NCBI GenBank assembly: GCA_014338405.1
Contig: JTDE01000425.1
Span: forward strand, 1 to 64,000
DNA length: 64,000 nucleotides
Origin: Paragonimus skrjabini miyazakii
Lineage: Eukaryota > Platyhelminthes > Trematoda > Plagiorchiida > Troglotrematidae
Reading direction: 5' to 3'
The position numbers and the translations under genes are program-made. The notes beneath the pieces were generated by a model. That model was not told where the DNA came from. It saw nothing but the letters and a program-made list of their open reading frames with translations, and did not search any database. Below, in pieces: positions 21,151 to 34,195 of the stretch (the first letter of the stretch is position 1; each line of letters starts with the position of its first letter).

Positions 21151-24100
21151 CTACTTTACATTGAAATAACGTGAAGGAGGAATTTGTCTGTAGAGTAAAT
21201 TACGACGTCTGTATGCAGGTAGTGGCTCTATGACCGCGTTCGGATCAGCATGCCAACGTCCGGCGTTTTTCGTTGGAGCAGTTGTGACTGAATCACCTTC
21301 GTCGACAATGGGGTCGTTCTCATTCAGACGTAGTAAGGTCCGGAACTTACGTATTGGTTGATTCTCCTCAGGTTGGTTCGTCATGGATTCCACTTCTTTT
21401 TTCTCATTCACTTTAAGCTGTACCAGTTCAGGTGTGACTGTTGATAATTGTGTTTTAAGTGGACTGCACATTATATGTTTTGGATGTGTGAAAAGACGAA
21501 ATTTGTTTGGAAGACGAAAAATTTGACGCTTACGTTTGGCCAGTTGAGATAGGTCATTATTGGAAATACGTTCCAAATAGTGCAGCAAAATGTCTTTGTC
21601 CGATGGACAACTCACCCGAAACGCGTCTAAACAGTACAGGTTGGCCAGGTAGGCCCACACATGGGTCATTGTATCCGGGATATAGAAACCACGGTAATAC
21701 GCTGCAGCCACGCGCACATGTTGCAATTTGGGTGCCAGCGTACAATCATTGTAACCAGGTTGTTCCGAATCAAGGAAGCGCTTGCTGACCTGACGGAAAA
21801 AGTGGGGAGTAGAAATGACGTTTTTAAAAGAACAACTGAGTTGCATAAAAATTTAAAGATGGCTGACTTTGGTAGCAAGTGAAAGGATTACTATTAATTT
21901 ACACAGGACCTCCTTTGCGCGGATGAAACACACTTTCCTGGTGTACCCGAAATTAGGGTCATTTATCGAGATCACTGTTCACTAAAAGTTCCGATTCGCC
22001 CCACAAACGCAAGATTAATTGTAATCGGGCGTCTGTGGGTGGCGTATGTGTCGATGGCACACTTTTCACAGCCAGTCCATTTCATTATGCAACAGTCAAC
22101 TTGGGTCTCACATCCACTATGGTCAGTCAACAGCACAAACTGACTGCCACAAAGTGTATAGAACACTGATTGATTTTGCGCTGTCACCTGGTCAAACACA
22201 TTCAAATCAAACCATGTTCCAGTAAGCCGTGTTAACAGAAGGATGTATCATCAAATTCCAATAGAAAATCACGTAAAGTTTATCGAAGTTTTTTAATACA
22301 AAAATAAATGTGCCACTAGATACAACATCAGCTTGCTAATCAGAAAATTTTTACAACAATCAAATGTTCTGTAAACTCGGACAAAATTAGTGAAATGAAT
22401 GACTGATTTACACATGGAGTGTATCGACCCGGTGACGAAAGCCGATCTTCCCCTAGACTCCACTTATACCTTCTGCGAAAAACAACCTGTAGTATATATT
22501 GTTCGGGTTAGATATTTTAGCATATCTAAACTATTGGTGCATCTGCCTCAAGTAGTCGTCTTTCAAAACGGTGCCTTTAAAATATTCTTCTGCTACAACA
22601 ACAAATCATGGGAGTTTTATCATGACGGTTTTTAGATTAGGTCCCGTTTCTCTAATTTTCTGAAACGGTTAAGCACCTCATGTTTGTATCAAGTTGGGCG
22701 ATCATCATTTAGAAGTCCGCAAAAGTTTGGCGAAGTGTTTCAATATGATTCCTTTTTTATTCTGAATGCCTCTCCACAACAGAGCCCTCACATCATTAGT
22801 ACGTGGTAGGTAAGAGGTTCTCACTGCAAACGGTTGGACCTAATGACCACAACGAAACAGTGGACAGCTGTTTCGATTTAGCTGAGTCTCATCAGCACCA
22901 CGCACGCCTGAGAATAGAAACCACGACCCTGGAATAAGTGGCAGATCGTAGTCCAAGCACTTACCCACTAGACTACAGGGTCACGGTCACCGGGATTGCA
23001 GGAAGGTATGTGAATTAGTGTCCTTAGCCGTTGCACTTCCTTTTGATCATAGGCTGAAATCGATCAGGCTGTGATGGATGATTGCTCGTTTGTAGGCCAA
23101 CTACAAAACAGCTGATCGGTTTCAGCCTACGAGCAAAAGAAAGCGCAACGGCTAAGGAAACTAGATTCATACTTTTGTTTGCCTCACAAGAGTTAAAAAG
23201 ATGCCAGTTTTTGAGGGATACTAGCTGTTTTTCTATAAACAGACAAATCTCATTTGAACAACTCTCACAGGTTTCAACACCCTTGTTATACGAGTGAATG
23301 GATTCAGCCTTTTTCCTAGTACGGTTTGGTTTGTGCCTAATGTGATCGAAACAGACAGTGCAACTCACTGTCTTGCAGTTCTGTTTCATTTTGTTCACAA
23401 CAGTGCTTCGTGGCTAGTTTCAAAAGAATATTAGTCAGTAAATGTTGTGGGTCAATCGCATGGACACCGTCTGGATGAGCAAACGTACGGCTTCAAGCAA
23501 ATGTCTCCCTTCTGCCACAACGGACATTCCGGTTTTTGTTTTTGCATCATTCATTTTGCACAGAAGAGCGACAATTCAACAACCAAGACGTTCAGGTGAG
23601 AAATGCTCATGCAGAACGGACGAGCCTATGAGTTCGTGGTCCGTCACTAACTGGTTCATCCGCAGGTGCACTGCCAGACCGGCGATTTTTCATTTGCCTG
23701 TCCACAATATCGACTGCGAGCGCGTCATATTACCATGCGCAAAGATATCCTTTGGTTGACCTACTTCGAATTTATTCTGTTGTGACCACAAAAGGCGCTT
23801 GGTCGGGGACGGTACTTGTCTTAAGACATCCACTACAGGTGTGCGACATTTTAGAACATCGGACGTAAAATTTATTTTGCGCGGCTACCATGTGTTCATA
23901 TCTTTGACAGTAATGTAAGCACATTCCCTTTGGTGACACATCACGCTCAGTGCACATACACGTTTCCAATAGTCACCTTTTGGGTTTGCTCCTCATGGCC
24001 TTCAGACCTGCCTTTTGGTTTCAGCGCATACCAGTCGAGTTATACTACTCAAAAACAAAGCTGCATGCTATACAACAATAGGTCTATTGGGTTTTCGGAT

Positions 24101-26770
24101 GACCAACTCCTGTGGCCAAGAGGTACAACAGATAACAGCCAAGTGCAGCAGTTTGGGAATGTTTCAAAATGAGACTACCGAAGTGCTTGCAAGTTCACAA
24201 AGTTGACCTGTTTTCAGTCCTCTAGTCACTCTTTGAAGTCTTCATGTTACACGAAAATGTGATCCGGCAATCGCGTTTTGTCTTTTGTATTCAAAGTCAA
24301 ACAAATGAGTGCTTTGCTTTGCTGAAGGTGGTCCCATTCACAAAGTGAACTCCTTTGCCATAGGCTAATAAACAGCTTTTGTAAGGTTGATTCTACCGCT
24401 GTGATGACTAACTGTATACGCTGACATTTCGGCCTTCTTCCGGTTTATTTGATGGTTCAGTTTGATATATAAACCGTTCTTTAGTTTCAATCTCGAAACT
24501 GCAGCGAGATTTGTCCGGACGTAAATCATGTGATATCGATCATCTGCTGTTTTAGTACGAACACCTCCTTCTTGACACCCACAGAATTCGCTTCGCCTGG
24601 GTTTAAAGTTATTCCTGTTGAACGTCCGGTGTGGGTGACGAACTTGCTGAAAGTTTAGTAAACCAAACAGACGTAACGATTAATCCCAAATTTATCACTG
24701 GAACCGCAGTGAACTTTATGATAGTCACTAGCTAAGTTGCTCACTCTAGGTATCACAACGCACGGCCGCTATTTTATGGAGGGTGGGGAGAGTACACCAA
24801 TGCGCAAAATACCGATAAACTTCAGCCGAACTCGTGCAAGTCAGTTACAGTTTATGGCCTCGACATACTGATCGACGTGTCACCGGAGACTCGAGAGTAG
24901 ATCACTGACTCACCAATTGTTGTTGATATGGTCACCTGACTGCTTCTTTCCGTTCTGTCGTCCACTGAAGAAGACTTTCGAACTGCTCGTGTACGTTCTT
25001 TTGACCACGGTAATATATTTCGTAGTATTGATAGAGGCAACTCAACGAGCCTAGCAATCATTTCCTAACCCTTGTGTTTTGTCTGTAATTAGTTACCACT
25101 CCTGGTGACCTTAGCTAGTCAATTGATTTAGTCTTTTCGTCACCCTGTCCACATGTTTCGTGGTTCCCTTAAATACTGCTTCCTTCACGTTCTTGTTAGT
25201 GCTTTATATAGCATCCAGACCAACGGGCGATAACAATTTTATGCAAGTGTGTCACTGACAAGATGTTAAGCGGCATACTCTTTGGTCTGTTTTGTTTACC
25301 TGCGTTGCTGTTCTGTACAAAACAATCACGTGTAAAGTCTGATCCATGAAAACTCATCTCATTGCTTTAAATCTTTTCAAACCTAGTTCTACTTCGTCAA
25401 CTAAATCTGCTTACTTGACAACCACAGTGATAACAAATGTTGCTTGAGTGGTCCATCGACGAATGAACAAAAGCAGACGGTTCGTCAAAACCACCATTTA
25501 CGTGAATTTCTTTGTTTTTACACATTGTCTTATTTTTCTGCTGATTATTTCTTTAATAAAATTTACCCCTACAAAAACAACATCTTTGTAATCTTGAAAT
25601 AGCTATGAAACTCAGCCAGTTGATAGTGAACAAAAATGCCACTGACTTTATTGATAAATGAAATATGAATAACACAACGTTAAGAGCAAACTGTAATGCT
25701 GTGCGTTTCAACCACATTGGGTGGCCTTCCTCTGGAATATATTTTTAAGGCAACGCGTACACTCGACTACCTACCATCTGATATGTATACGTTTTCCCTG
25801 TGACAATTTAGATGAGCTTATCCGTCATGTATTACCCCACGGTATTTTGACACCACTGACCTTGGTTGAAACTATGATAATTTTTGACTCACGTTCTTTG
25901 AGAACCTCATCACCTGACTGATGGAGATATTTGTATGTGAATGCCATGTAAACATTTATCGTTCAAGTGTATGAGATTTGTTGTTGACTTGAGCTGAAAT
26001 CAATTAGTCTAAATGAGCTATCAGGCCAAAACAATAGAGTTTTGGTCTTAAATTTAAACTTCCTTTAACAGGTAGATTGAAAACCCTAAGAACGTCTTCA
26101 TACCAAGTCAGTCGGTATTGTAGATTATTGTAATATAAACACAGATTTATCGAATTCCAAATCTTAACATAGTAACCATCATGGTTCTTTTGTGTGTCGT
26201 GGTTTTTCTTGTAGAATAAAATAATCTGTGACGTGCAAGGATGACTGATGCGTTGCCCATTTACCACACGTGTCACATACCGAAGCCTAACAACATTTCA
26301 CTTACGCACTTCAACGTGTTTTCCAATTCATTGAGTCCTTTGAGCAAGCGAGAGGTAAGTCCGTATCGCAACAAACAGTTGAGACCAGACACCAAATCAC
26401 ACATCAATGAAGCATACTGTGTTTGTGGGATAAATCCAGGAATGTACCACTTAGCCAACAACCCATCACGGTCATCTTCGGTCTCAGCAATTACCATAGG
26501 CATTCGTTCCAACAGACGTGAATGACTCTGTCTCAGTCCGATATGCTCCGTCACCAGCAAGACGGGTAGACGACGACCAACGTTAAGTTTTCGGTAGCCA
26601 GGAGGAGGCAGGTCTGGCGAAATGGGTGTCACTCGCAAGTCTATCAAATTTCGTTCCATAAGCAAATATTCGAGCATAAACCACTTGTGACTTATAGAGC
26701 AAGCGCCTGGTTGAGTCGGATCCGATTGGGCGACCGGGACGAACAGGTCAACGAGCGGTTTCACACTCAT
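21151..26770 (-). CDS. Chloride intracellular channel (CLIC) family protein, 2 exons seen
   Basis: Exon 1 is 26770-26306 (155 codons, donor GTAAGT). Exon 2 is 21789-21151, preceded by a pyrimidine tract and CAG. Both junctions are phase 0. Exon 1 encodes the thioredoxin-like half: LVDLFVPVAQ, then GACSISHKWFM with Cys24 at the position of the family's redox cysteine, and GRRLPVLL with the cis-proline (residue 69). Exon 2 gives the diagnostic helical half: KRFLDSEQPGYNDCTLAPKL, then YYRGFYIPDTMTHVW, YL.N.Y..DAF and CPSDKDILLHYLERI. CLIC proteins switch between a soluble glutathione-transferase-like form and membranes, and in invertebrates act in tubulogenesis. About 145 residues of charged tail after the fold are unusual. 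A small exon for the variable foot loop may be missing between the two. An upstream in-frame stop supports the start. Confidence 0.85.
22835..22990 (-). mobile_element. tRNA-derived SINE with hammerhead ribozyme (family 2), in the CLIC intron
   Basis: On the minus strand, the tRNA-like head has A box TAGTCTAGTGG (22975-22965) and a weak B box GGTTTCTATTC (22922-22912), followed by a hammerhead (22901-22857). The organisation matches family 1, but the primary sequence differs apart from the ribozyme core, so this is a separate family. It is in the sense orientation of the CLIC gene. Confidence 0.75.
22857..22901 (-). ncRNA. Hammerhead ribozyme, type I, weak stem II
   Basis: On the minus strand: stem I GTGGTG with CACTGT (3 Watson-Crick and 3 G-U pairs), core CTGATGA (22895-22889), stem II region GACTCAGCTAAATC (only G-C and A-U at its base, then a mismatch), core GAAA (22874-22871), minimal palindromic stem III (CAGCTG), and cleavage triplet GTC (22865-22863). 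All invariant core bases are present. The eroded stem II makes activity uncertain. Confidence 0.75.
23022..23158. repeat. Imperfect inverted repeat, arms of about 50 bp
   Basis: The left arm (23022-23072; TTAGCCGTTGC, TAGGCTGAAA, CGATCAG) pairs with the right arm (23108-23158), with a handful of mismatches and a loop of about 35 nt. It lies next to the family 2 SINE inside the CLIC intron. It could be two small inverted transposon ends or a foldback. Confidence 0.7.
23159..26305 (-). other. Remainder of the CLIC intron
   Basis: Apart from the SINE and hairpin, I recognise nothing in this 3.1 kb. A short foot-loop exon could hide here, but no candidate stood out. Confidence 0.45.
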
Positions 26771-28164
26771 TTGGACAAAGGACTGACATTGAATTTGGGT
26801 TTATATGAAATGTGGGGGCCCATATTTGAGTAGAGTTATGTGCGTGGTGGTCAGTAAACTCAGCATCTCACAAATAAACGTGACAGGTATCCAAAATCAA
26901 GCATTCGGCGGCCATGGAATTAATTTCGGTTAGCTGTTCATTAGCGTGAGCAGAGATGCAACGTGTTTAGAGTAGACAACTGAACAATTATATGAATCGA
27001 ACTCTACTGATTGTTCAGTTATTTCAATTAGCGTGAATATTTATTCCGGTAGCTAACCAGGTTGTTGCAGCCTTGGTGTTCAGCCTTGTTATCCTCTCAT
27101 TGTCATTCTAAACCGCCAGTGTTCTGTTTTGGAAACTGACTACATGATTTTGATTGGTCAAAGGAACCAACCGCCCTTGGTCGTCATGGCTACTCCAAGC
27201 GTCAGTAGCCACGGCACTGACACTGTGGAAAGACAAAACAGGGCAGTTGTAGTGCCTGACTGTTTCAGATACACAACCAAAAGTAGTATTTTAGCGTAGC
27301 TATTGGTTGTGCTTCTATGTTAATATAAAATCCTTGATCCCTTGGCATTTTAGAATACGACAGCACAAAGACCAACACGATAAATTCAATTTATTGTACC
27401 GTCAAATGAAAAATAAAAAACAATTTATAGTCAAATGGAAAGCATGTACGTCGGTCTAGAGAGCAAATGTTATCCACAATCAAACAGGCAACTGCGGCAA
27501 CGTGATCAATAACAAATCACAAGGTAAGTTGGTGGTGTAAACTACAATGAATATACGACTAAACTGAGCTAGCTTACCTTCGTTCAGTGTGCGTTTGAAA
27601 ATGTTCAGCAAAATGAAAAATTGATCGGATTAAAGAGTGCAATTGTTATAGGTTTTGAACTTATCAGTTTGCATGTGAAACATTGAGTTCACATGATTTT
27701 CATTTTGAAACTGGTCACGTACTTTGATAAGCTATTCGGCTGTGATGAGTTTGCCAGTTACTACTTCCCATGGTGTAAGTTAGTCGGCCTGCAGAACAGT
27801 GAACAAAAATATACTGTGGGTGTTTTGTTTTATGTGTACATCTGTGATGAGTTATAGGAAACTCGATGAATGTAAACATTTCTGACAGCTGTGCACTGCC
27901 CAAAATACGTGAAAGCTCGTCTGCAACACAGTTACATCAAATTAGTTACTCTGTGTGCCCAGTAAGTGAGTATATCGATGTTCAACTAACTCTGCCTCCC
28001 TGTTTTTTGATAACGTGGAGAAGACGAAATGGGAAAGCTACTTTCTTCAAGCGTTCTAATTTCTTGCTCCATTAGGACGAAATCAGCCAGCCAGTTTAAC
28101 GTTCACCCAGCGAGCTTTGGCAGTTGATATCGGTGCCCATTACTCTGAAGTGTCTCAACAGTAA
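26771..28164. other. Upstream region of the CLIC gene
   Basis: Presumed promoter side of the minus-strand CLIC gene. No exon, repeat or clear core promoter was recognised. Confidence 0.4.
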
Positions 28165-28255
28165 TGACAGACTTTAGAATCGAACCCTCGGCCCGTGAGT
28201 GATTGACAGAGTGGCTACACAAACGCTTATCCTCTAAGTCACGCAGTCGTTACAA
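28165..28255 (-). repeat. tRNA-derived SINE head, family 4
   Basis: On the minus strand, an A-box-like TGACTTAGAGGATAAGCG and a B box GGTTCGATTC (about 28186-28177) are spaced as in a tRNA. They are followed by CTGTTGAGACACTTCAGAG, which is not a hammerhead core. It has no intact cloverleaf that I can fold, so I call it a SINE head and not a tRNA gene. Confidence 0.6.
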
Positions 28256-28792
28256 CTGAGATCGCAGATGTCAGTCAGTATTTTTGGCTGTTGCGCTTTC
28301 TCTTTATCATTGAATGTGGAACCTTGCATGCTTGCATGACAACTCAGAAAAGGGATGATCGGTTTCATCCGTCATAAATAAAACGAAAACATTCTTTATG
28401 AAACATGTTTGTTCTCGTCTCCGAAACGACAGGGCAGAACAATTAAATAAAAAATTCGTAAACACTGATCTAACTGCAAGCTACTAAGCACTAACGTGAG
28501 TCTGAAGTGCTAGTGAACAAATGAATATGGATCTGTAAACAACGTGATCAATTACGAATTTTGTCACGTTTTCCACAAATTTTGGAGCCGACAGAACACA
28601 ACTCCGCTTAGTAAAGTGATAATTACACGGCACGTGTGAAAAACCATATAATCAGAATTTCAACCTTGGCGCGACGGCACTGTCAATGCACACCAACAGG
28701 CATCGAGCAGTTGAATAGCAGATATCTGTATGGATGTGCGATGATACAAACCAAGACAAAACTAGCCTTTGTTGCTAGCCGTGTTCAGAAAT

Positions 28793-29032
28793 NNNNNNNN
28801 NNNNNNNNNNNNNNNNNNNNNNNNNNNNNNNNNNNNNNNNNNNNNNNNNNNNNNNNNNNNNNNNNNNNNNNNNNNNNNNNNNNNNNNNNNNNNNNNNNNN
28901 NNNNNNNNNNNNNNNNNNNNNNNNNNNNNNNNNNNNNNNNNNNNNNNNNNNNNNNNNNNNNNNNNNNNNNNNNNNNNNNNNNNNNNNNNNNNNNNNNNNN
29001 NNNNNNNNNNNNNNNNNNNNNNNNNNNNNNNN
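28793..29032. other. Assembly gap (240 N)
   Basis: A run of N. Open frames drawn across it are artefacts. Confidence 1.
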
Positions 29033-29816
29033 GGCTGTTTCAGATCACGCAAACTTCACGATTACTGGGTGAACCACTCACCACTAAGGCAGTAAACTTG
29101 GGAATAATATCGTAAATTCTTCGCGACCATTGTGTATGCCGGTTGATCCAAATTCTATTTTAATAATAACTCCATCAAATACCACCTGATTCTGATGAGA
29201 CGTGGCAACAGGTGGAAAAAATGTAGAGACAAGTTATTTGGGGGAAAATATGCATTGCGAAGGATATCACTGGAATTATTCAGATTGTGAGACACTTGAT
29301 TTATACCAACGTGATTACAGTCCTGGTCATGTTTAGTCAATGTTAGTGAGCGGGTTACTCCAAGATGACCACACAACCGGGAAAAAACATCGTTCATATT
29401 GCAACATACAAGCCAGCCGTTTCTATTCTGAGTGTTCGGTACACTTGTGCACTAACTTTAGGGCGACGTGGAGACATCGGGGGCAGCGTTCTTCCGAAGT
29501 GGTAAATTTCTACGCTTCGACAGGGGACTAAATCGTTTTTAAGCGGTTCATTTCGACTAAGTGATACGATAATAAAAACGCAATCTGTGATGACATCCGA
29601 GTTATGAAGGATATCATAAACAACTTGTGATGAATTCCAACCTTCAAGAGACAGTGAGATACAAAACGAACTCAGATGGAAATGGATTGACTCAAGTGAT
29701 TATCAGAACAACTTATCATAAAACATGTTTGATAATTACTGATACATGGCTTGGTAGGTTTGATGATTTTGTAGGGGACGCCAAACGACTTATCAGTAAG
29801 CCGATTTCAACGCTCA

Positions 29817-30073
29817 TTAGTGGTTCTAGTGGATTTAAGCGTGAACTGATCCAGAAAGCCTGCTTGGGCTGTCAATCAGCTTGATTATCTGGCGGACTGT
29901 ATATGAGACAGTGGTTTGGGTGTATAATCGAGTCCAAATGTGAATTTTCTGAACTTCTGGCTTGAATTTGTAGCTCAGCTTGTACAACACTTGCCGCGTC
30001 TGGCATACTATATATGTCGTTAGTTCGAATCCAGTCAGGATTCCTCACAATTGGGTCTCCTCTAAAATGTTAT
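29817..30073 (+). mobile_element. tRNA-derived SINE, family 3, copy 2
   Basis: Second copy of the element at 20189-20445, in the same orientation. It retains better pol III signals: TAGCTCAGCTTG (from 29971) and AGTTCGAATCC (30022-30032). The downstream end is CAATTGGGTCTCCTCTAAAA. Confidence 0.75.
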
Positions 30074-33000
30074 TGACGACAACAAACACTAGAGAATTAA
30101 ACCTGGCCGTGAACTGTTTCATTCTGGTTGACCCCCCTGAATAACTGAAGAATACAGACCTCCTACCCCGACAGTCAGCCGAAGAACCTATGTATGCCTG
30201 GCTGTTAATACCGCGTTACTGAACCTACAACCCAGGAACGGATGGTCGGTTACCACGGTATCAAACGAACGTAGTAACTGAAAGCGGGCTATCCACAATT
30301 CTTTTACTCTACGAGAAGCAACTCCCAGTGAGTTTTGTTCTGTCTTTGAACATACAGGAGATCACTAGCCAAATCCAGATATCAGTCTGTTTTGTTGATT
30401 ATTATCTGAGAGACCGAGGTTTGAACGACAGTAACGAAGAAGGATGCTGCTCACTTGTAAGTGAACGATACAATCGCAGAATTCTTGGACCAGTGGTTAA
30501 CTCATAAATCTTTATGAAAGTATTTGACACAAACGTTGGAAGTCTTCATGTAAATTGAACAAAAAACATTGCGAAGCTGTCCTTGGTTGAATCAACAAAA
30601 GGTATAAAGGCCTATTTCATCGCTTACAAACATATTCAGCACTTTTGAGAGTAGATGAAGACATGTCCTTCGGACTACTTAGGAGACATCTGTACTCTTT
30701 AGTGAGGTAGTGTTTCTCCAACTACGTGATTTCGATGCTTACGGACTTTAGTTGGATGACATTCTGACGAACGAAGTGTGCACTGACAAGAAGATCAATG
30801 ACAAGTGTGCAATGTTGGTTTGAGGCACACTTTTCAGGTTAGGTGGGAATGAATTGGCTCTATTCGACTGCGTACGGAATACAAATTGTCGAGTCGCGAT
30901 ATGTGAACTGTTTTGTACCATTAGCTGTTAGGTTTGTTGTGTAGGAAGGACTTAATAATCTCCGAAGACAATTTACCACAAGTCACTTTTCGCGTTACGA
31001 AGATATGACTAATACTTCACGGAGTAGCTGGTTTATTGTAGTTCAGATAGAAGTCCGATAGAGATTGTCTAGTCCGCATTCGCTAGGCAAACATACAAAC
31101 ACGTTCCATGGCTAACTGGAAGGATTCTTTAAAGCGAGGATAGGTTAATTATGTGAATTGCATGAAAATGCTATCTCAAGGTTCTAACCTTGAAGAAGTA
31201 GGTTTCAATAAATTCGACACAAGAATACATATTGGAATGGTTCTATGGTTCCACTATGGTCATTTTTATGACTTTCAGTCAATGAATTAATTGGGTTTTA
31301 AATGGGTTATTTCTGTTAAATTTTTTATCTGATAAAAAGTAAAGATGTGGTGAACAGCTGTTTTTGTTAATTCTTTCTCAAATCAATACAGTTATATAGG
31401 TTTCATCAAGATGTCCTGAGACAAACCTGTAAAACCAAGAAGTGACTGGTAACGAGTGAAAATGAGGGCTGTTCTTAAAATCCACACAACAATTGGCTAG
31501 ATCCGGACCGGACGTTGACTAAATGTTACATCATATAGTCGGGATCAAATGTTTGTGCGTGACTTCTTGGTTCTGTGGCTTGCTGATTTGATACAGAATG
31601 ATCAAAAGCAACTATCTACCACATTGTTACTTCTGAACTTACGGGAATTTCCTGACAAGTATGTGAACGTAAGACCTACCGATAATCAAGAGCTTAATGG
31701 ATATACTTGTTTCAGCACCAGGCTTGCGGAGACGAATGTTTTGATCGAATTTGTGAGAGAGTAAATCGAACGTAATATTTATCGGAAACTCTAGCGGAAT
31801 GCCCTTCGTGGATGCCACATTAGTTAGGATGCGATATCACTAAAACTTCACATTCTCACTCAGTTGGATACTGCTCAATCCATCTCATCGGAACTGCACA
31901 GAAGGTTTTGATGGTTTATCAGTAGAGGAGCGTTATGATTTCGAAAAATATATGGTTAAAATATTATCCAAACAGTTGGGAATGAAGCAGTTACACCTTA
32001 AGCGAGGACTCAGCTATGTGAAACCTCAGTCGCAATTCCCAAAAAGCCCGGAGAGGTATGTCCATAGTTCGCTCAAGGTCATGCATGGTAATACTTTGTT
32101 TGAAATATTATCATTAGAACCTAAGTTTTGTTCCACAAACCGTAAGGACTATGACTTACAGATTGAAGTCCAATTTGAGACTCTATCTTATCAAACGTTT
32201 CATCTGAATTCCTCACTTGATTCCGGCCCCGAGTAATTTACACCTGAGTTTGTCAGTTGTTATTGCAGGTATCATCAATCGACTGTGTCATAAGTGCCCT
32301 CACTCGGCCAGAAAAAAGGCGTCGGGATTTTTGTTCGGAACAAATCTGATTATACCGACAAGATATCATCGATACTTTCAGCTACTAAAAAATTCAGGAA
32401 AACAGAACATGAGGAAGACAACACGCAATTTGTTGGAAACGATTGAAGCAATAGGGCCATATCACACAAACTCAGTGTGATCAGATGAAACCAACTAGAT
32501 CCATTATCCCACACTTTTATACGGACTCCGCAAGTTTCATAAAAGCGGTTGTCTATTTAAACCTATATTTGGTATATGCAGCACACCATACCCTGCAACT
32601 GACAAGCGGTTAGCAGAAATACTGATGTCTATACGACGGAAATTTTATCCACACAGTTTCCGTGACACTTTTGAGTTTGTGGACTCCGTGAGGAATATTA
32701 AAGTTAGACATCGGCGCGAGTTCTTTTGACGTAACTTCACTGTGTACAAATATTCTGTTGGTACGGGCAAATGACTTTGTGTGATTATATAGGAAAACAG
32801 GGAAACGTATTCGGACTGCAAAAATCAAACCCAAAAGGATAACTTGCGTGCACCCTCAATGTTCAGTTCGTGTTCAACGGCGCAATTGCCAAGTTTGAAC
32901 TACTAACTGTTACGCAGTAGCTATATTTTTTGTGTAAATTATATTCTTTTTATGGGTTACTACACGACTGCCGCGTCATCTATTTTTTTTTTGATGGTCC

Positions 33001-34195
33001 GCGAATTAACGGTGTTATTCAGTATCCATAATTTTTGGTATCAACTGCAGTAGTTGCGTTATGACACGACACTCCCAAGAATAGTAAAGTCGAGCGAGTA
33101 GGAGGATGAGCGTTAAGAGTAGAATGAATATTAATGCTTATATCAGTTCTGTAAGTGATTTCCCCTTATGTGATACAATCGGAAAGAACAGGTTGCTCGT
33201 CTCAGGACGAAATAATACCAGTGTTTTTACTTATGGCATATTTATCTACTTACCTTTACCAATGAAGCAGATACGGTATAAGTGTAACATGTGTAACATG
33301 TGAGGAGGGGTCGCAACAACATCCCTTGAAGCATTTAGGGATGTGGTCAACTCCCACTTTCCATGAGGAGCGAGGTGGATTGAAGACAATTTGTTGTTTA
33401 TACCAATCAACAAGGCAAGTCCCAATTAGGAGTTGACAGTAAAAGGCGCTACCGAACGTTCTTTTTGAAGTCCAAATCAAGATCAGTTGGATAGTGGAAA
33501 CACAAATTGGGGATAAGCTTGTTAAATTGCTTGTTGGCTTTCAATCTACGTCCAATCTAGGTATAGTCAAGATCATTTAAAAAAACACGGGCTTTGACAC
33601 AACCATACTTGGCCCCCATTATGGAACCAAAAAGAAAGTCATATGCCAAAATTCATTTCACGGAAGCCAACGAATTGAAATAAAGGACATTTTAGATGGT
33701 TACGGGGTTTCTTATGATACATCAGCCGTTCCTGACACAGGTATATGCCTTAAAAAAGTGAATTGTTGTAAAATTGGCTATTACACACTAAAAGTCTTGT
33801 AAATCTAGTCACTGTGACAAGCAATCACCTCTACGAAACTAGCTCATTTTCATCATTTTTTATCCACTCCTAATAATCTTAAGTTAAGATGATCTTCCTG
33901 TGTTAGTCCCCAGTGAAGTGTGCCTACACCATTATTTCATCCACCGAGACCATGGTCGTTGGGCAACTACTCGGCTTCTCTTTCCAGAAACTTGAGTGTC
34001 TGCGGTCTTTAACCCATTCTTTTCTTGACCTTTGTTGGTGTACTGAATGATGAATCGTTTGTCTGTTCTTTCCGCAGCCCAACTTTGAATTTTGTTTTTC
34101 GCCCTTATCCTCTCCGGAATACAGTAACGTGCATTCGTATAATGAAATGCTTCTTGTATTACATTTGACATATCTTACTTCCTAGTATAGATCTT
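30074..34195. other. 4.1 kb without recognisable genes
   Basis: No supported gene. A candidate acceptor at 32268 (ttgttattgcag) opens a 70-codon frame ending at 32480 (GIINRLCHKCPHSARKK...), and a 20-codon ORF at 33621-33683 begins MEPKRKSYAKIHF, reminiscent of pogo-type transposase starts. Neither is strong enough to call. Confidence 0.45.

Noticed and set aside
23024..23398. 124-codon minus-strand ORF
   Set aside because: Overlaps the inverted repeat inside the CLIC intron, contains no known domain and has no splice support.
28636..29115. ORFs spanning the N run
   Set aside because: Artefacts of reading through undetermined bases.
29843..29872. CTGATCCAGAAAGCC...GGGCTGTC in SINE family 3
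   Set aside because: Stem II is absent and CTGATCC lacks G8/A9; the other copy at 20212 does not preserve the motif.
33621..33683. MEPKRKSYAKIHF start resembling pogo-type transposases
   Set aside because: Only 20 codons and no downstream helix-turn-helix or DDE sequence.
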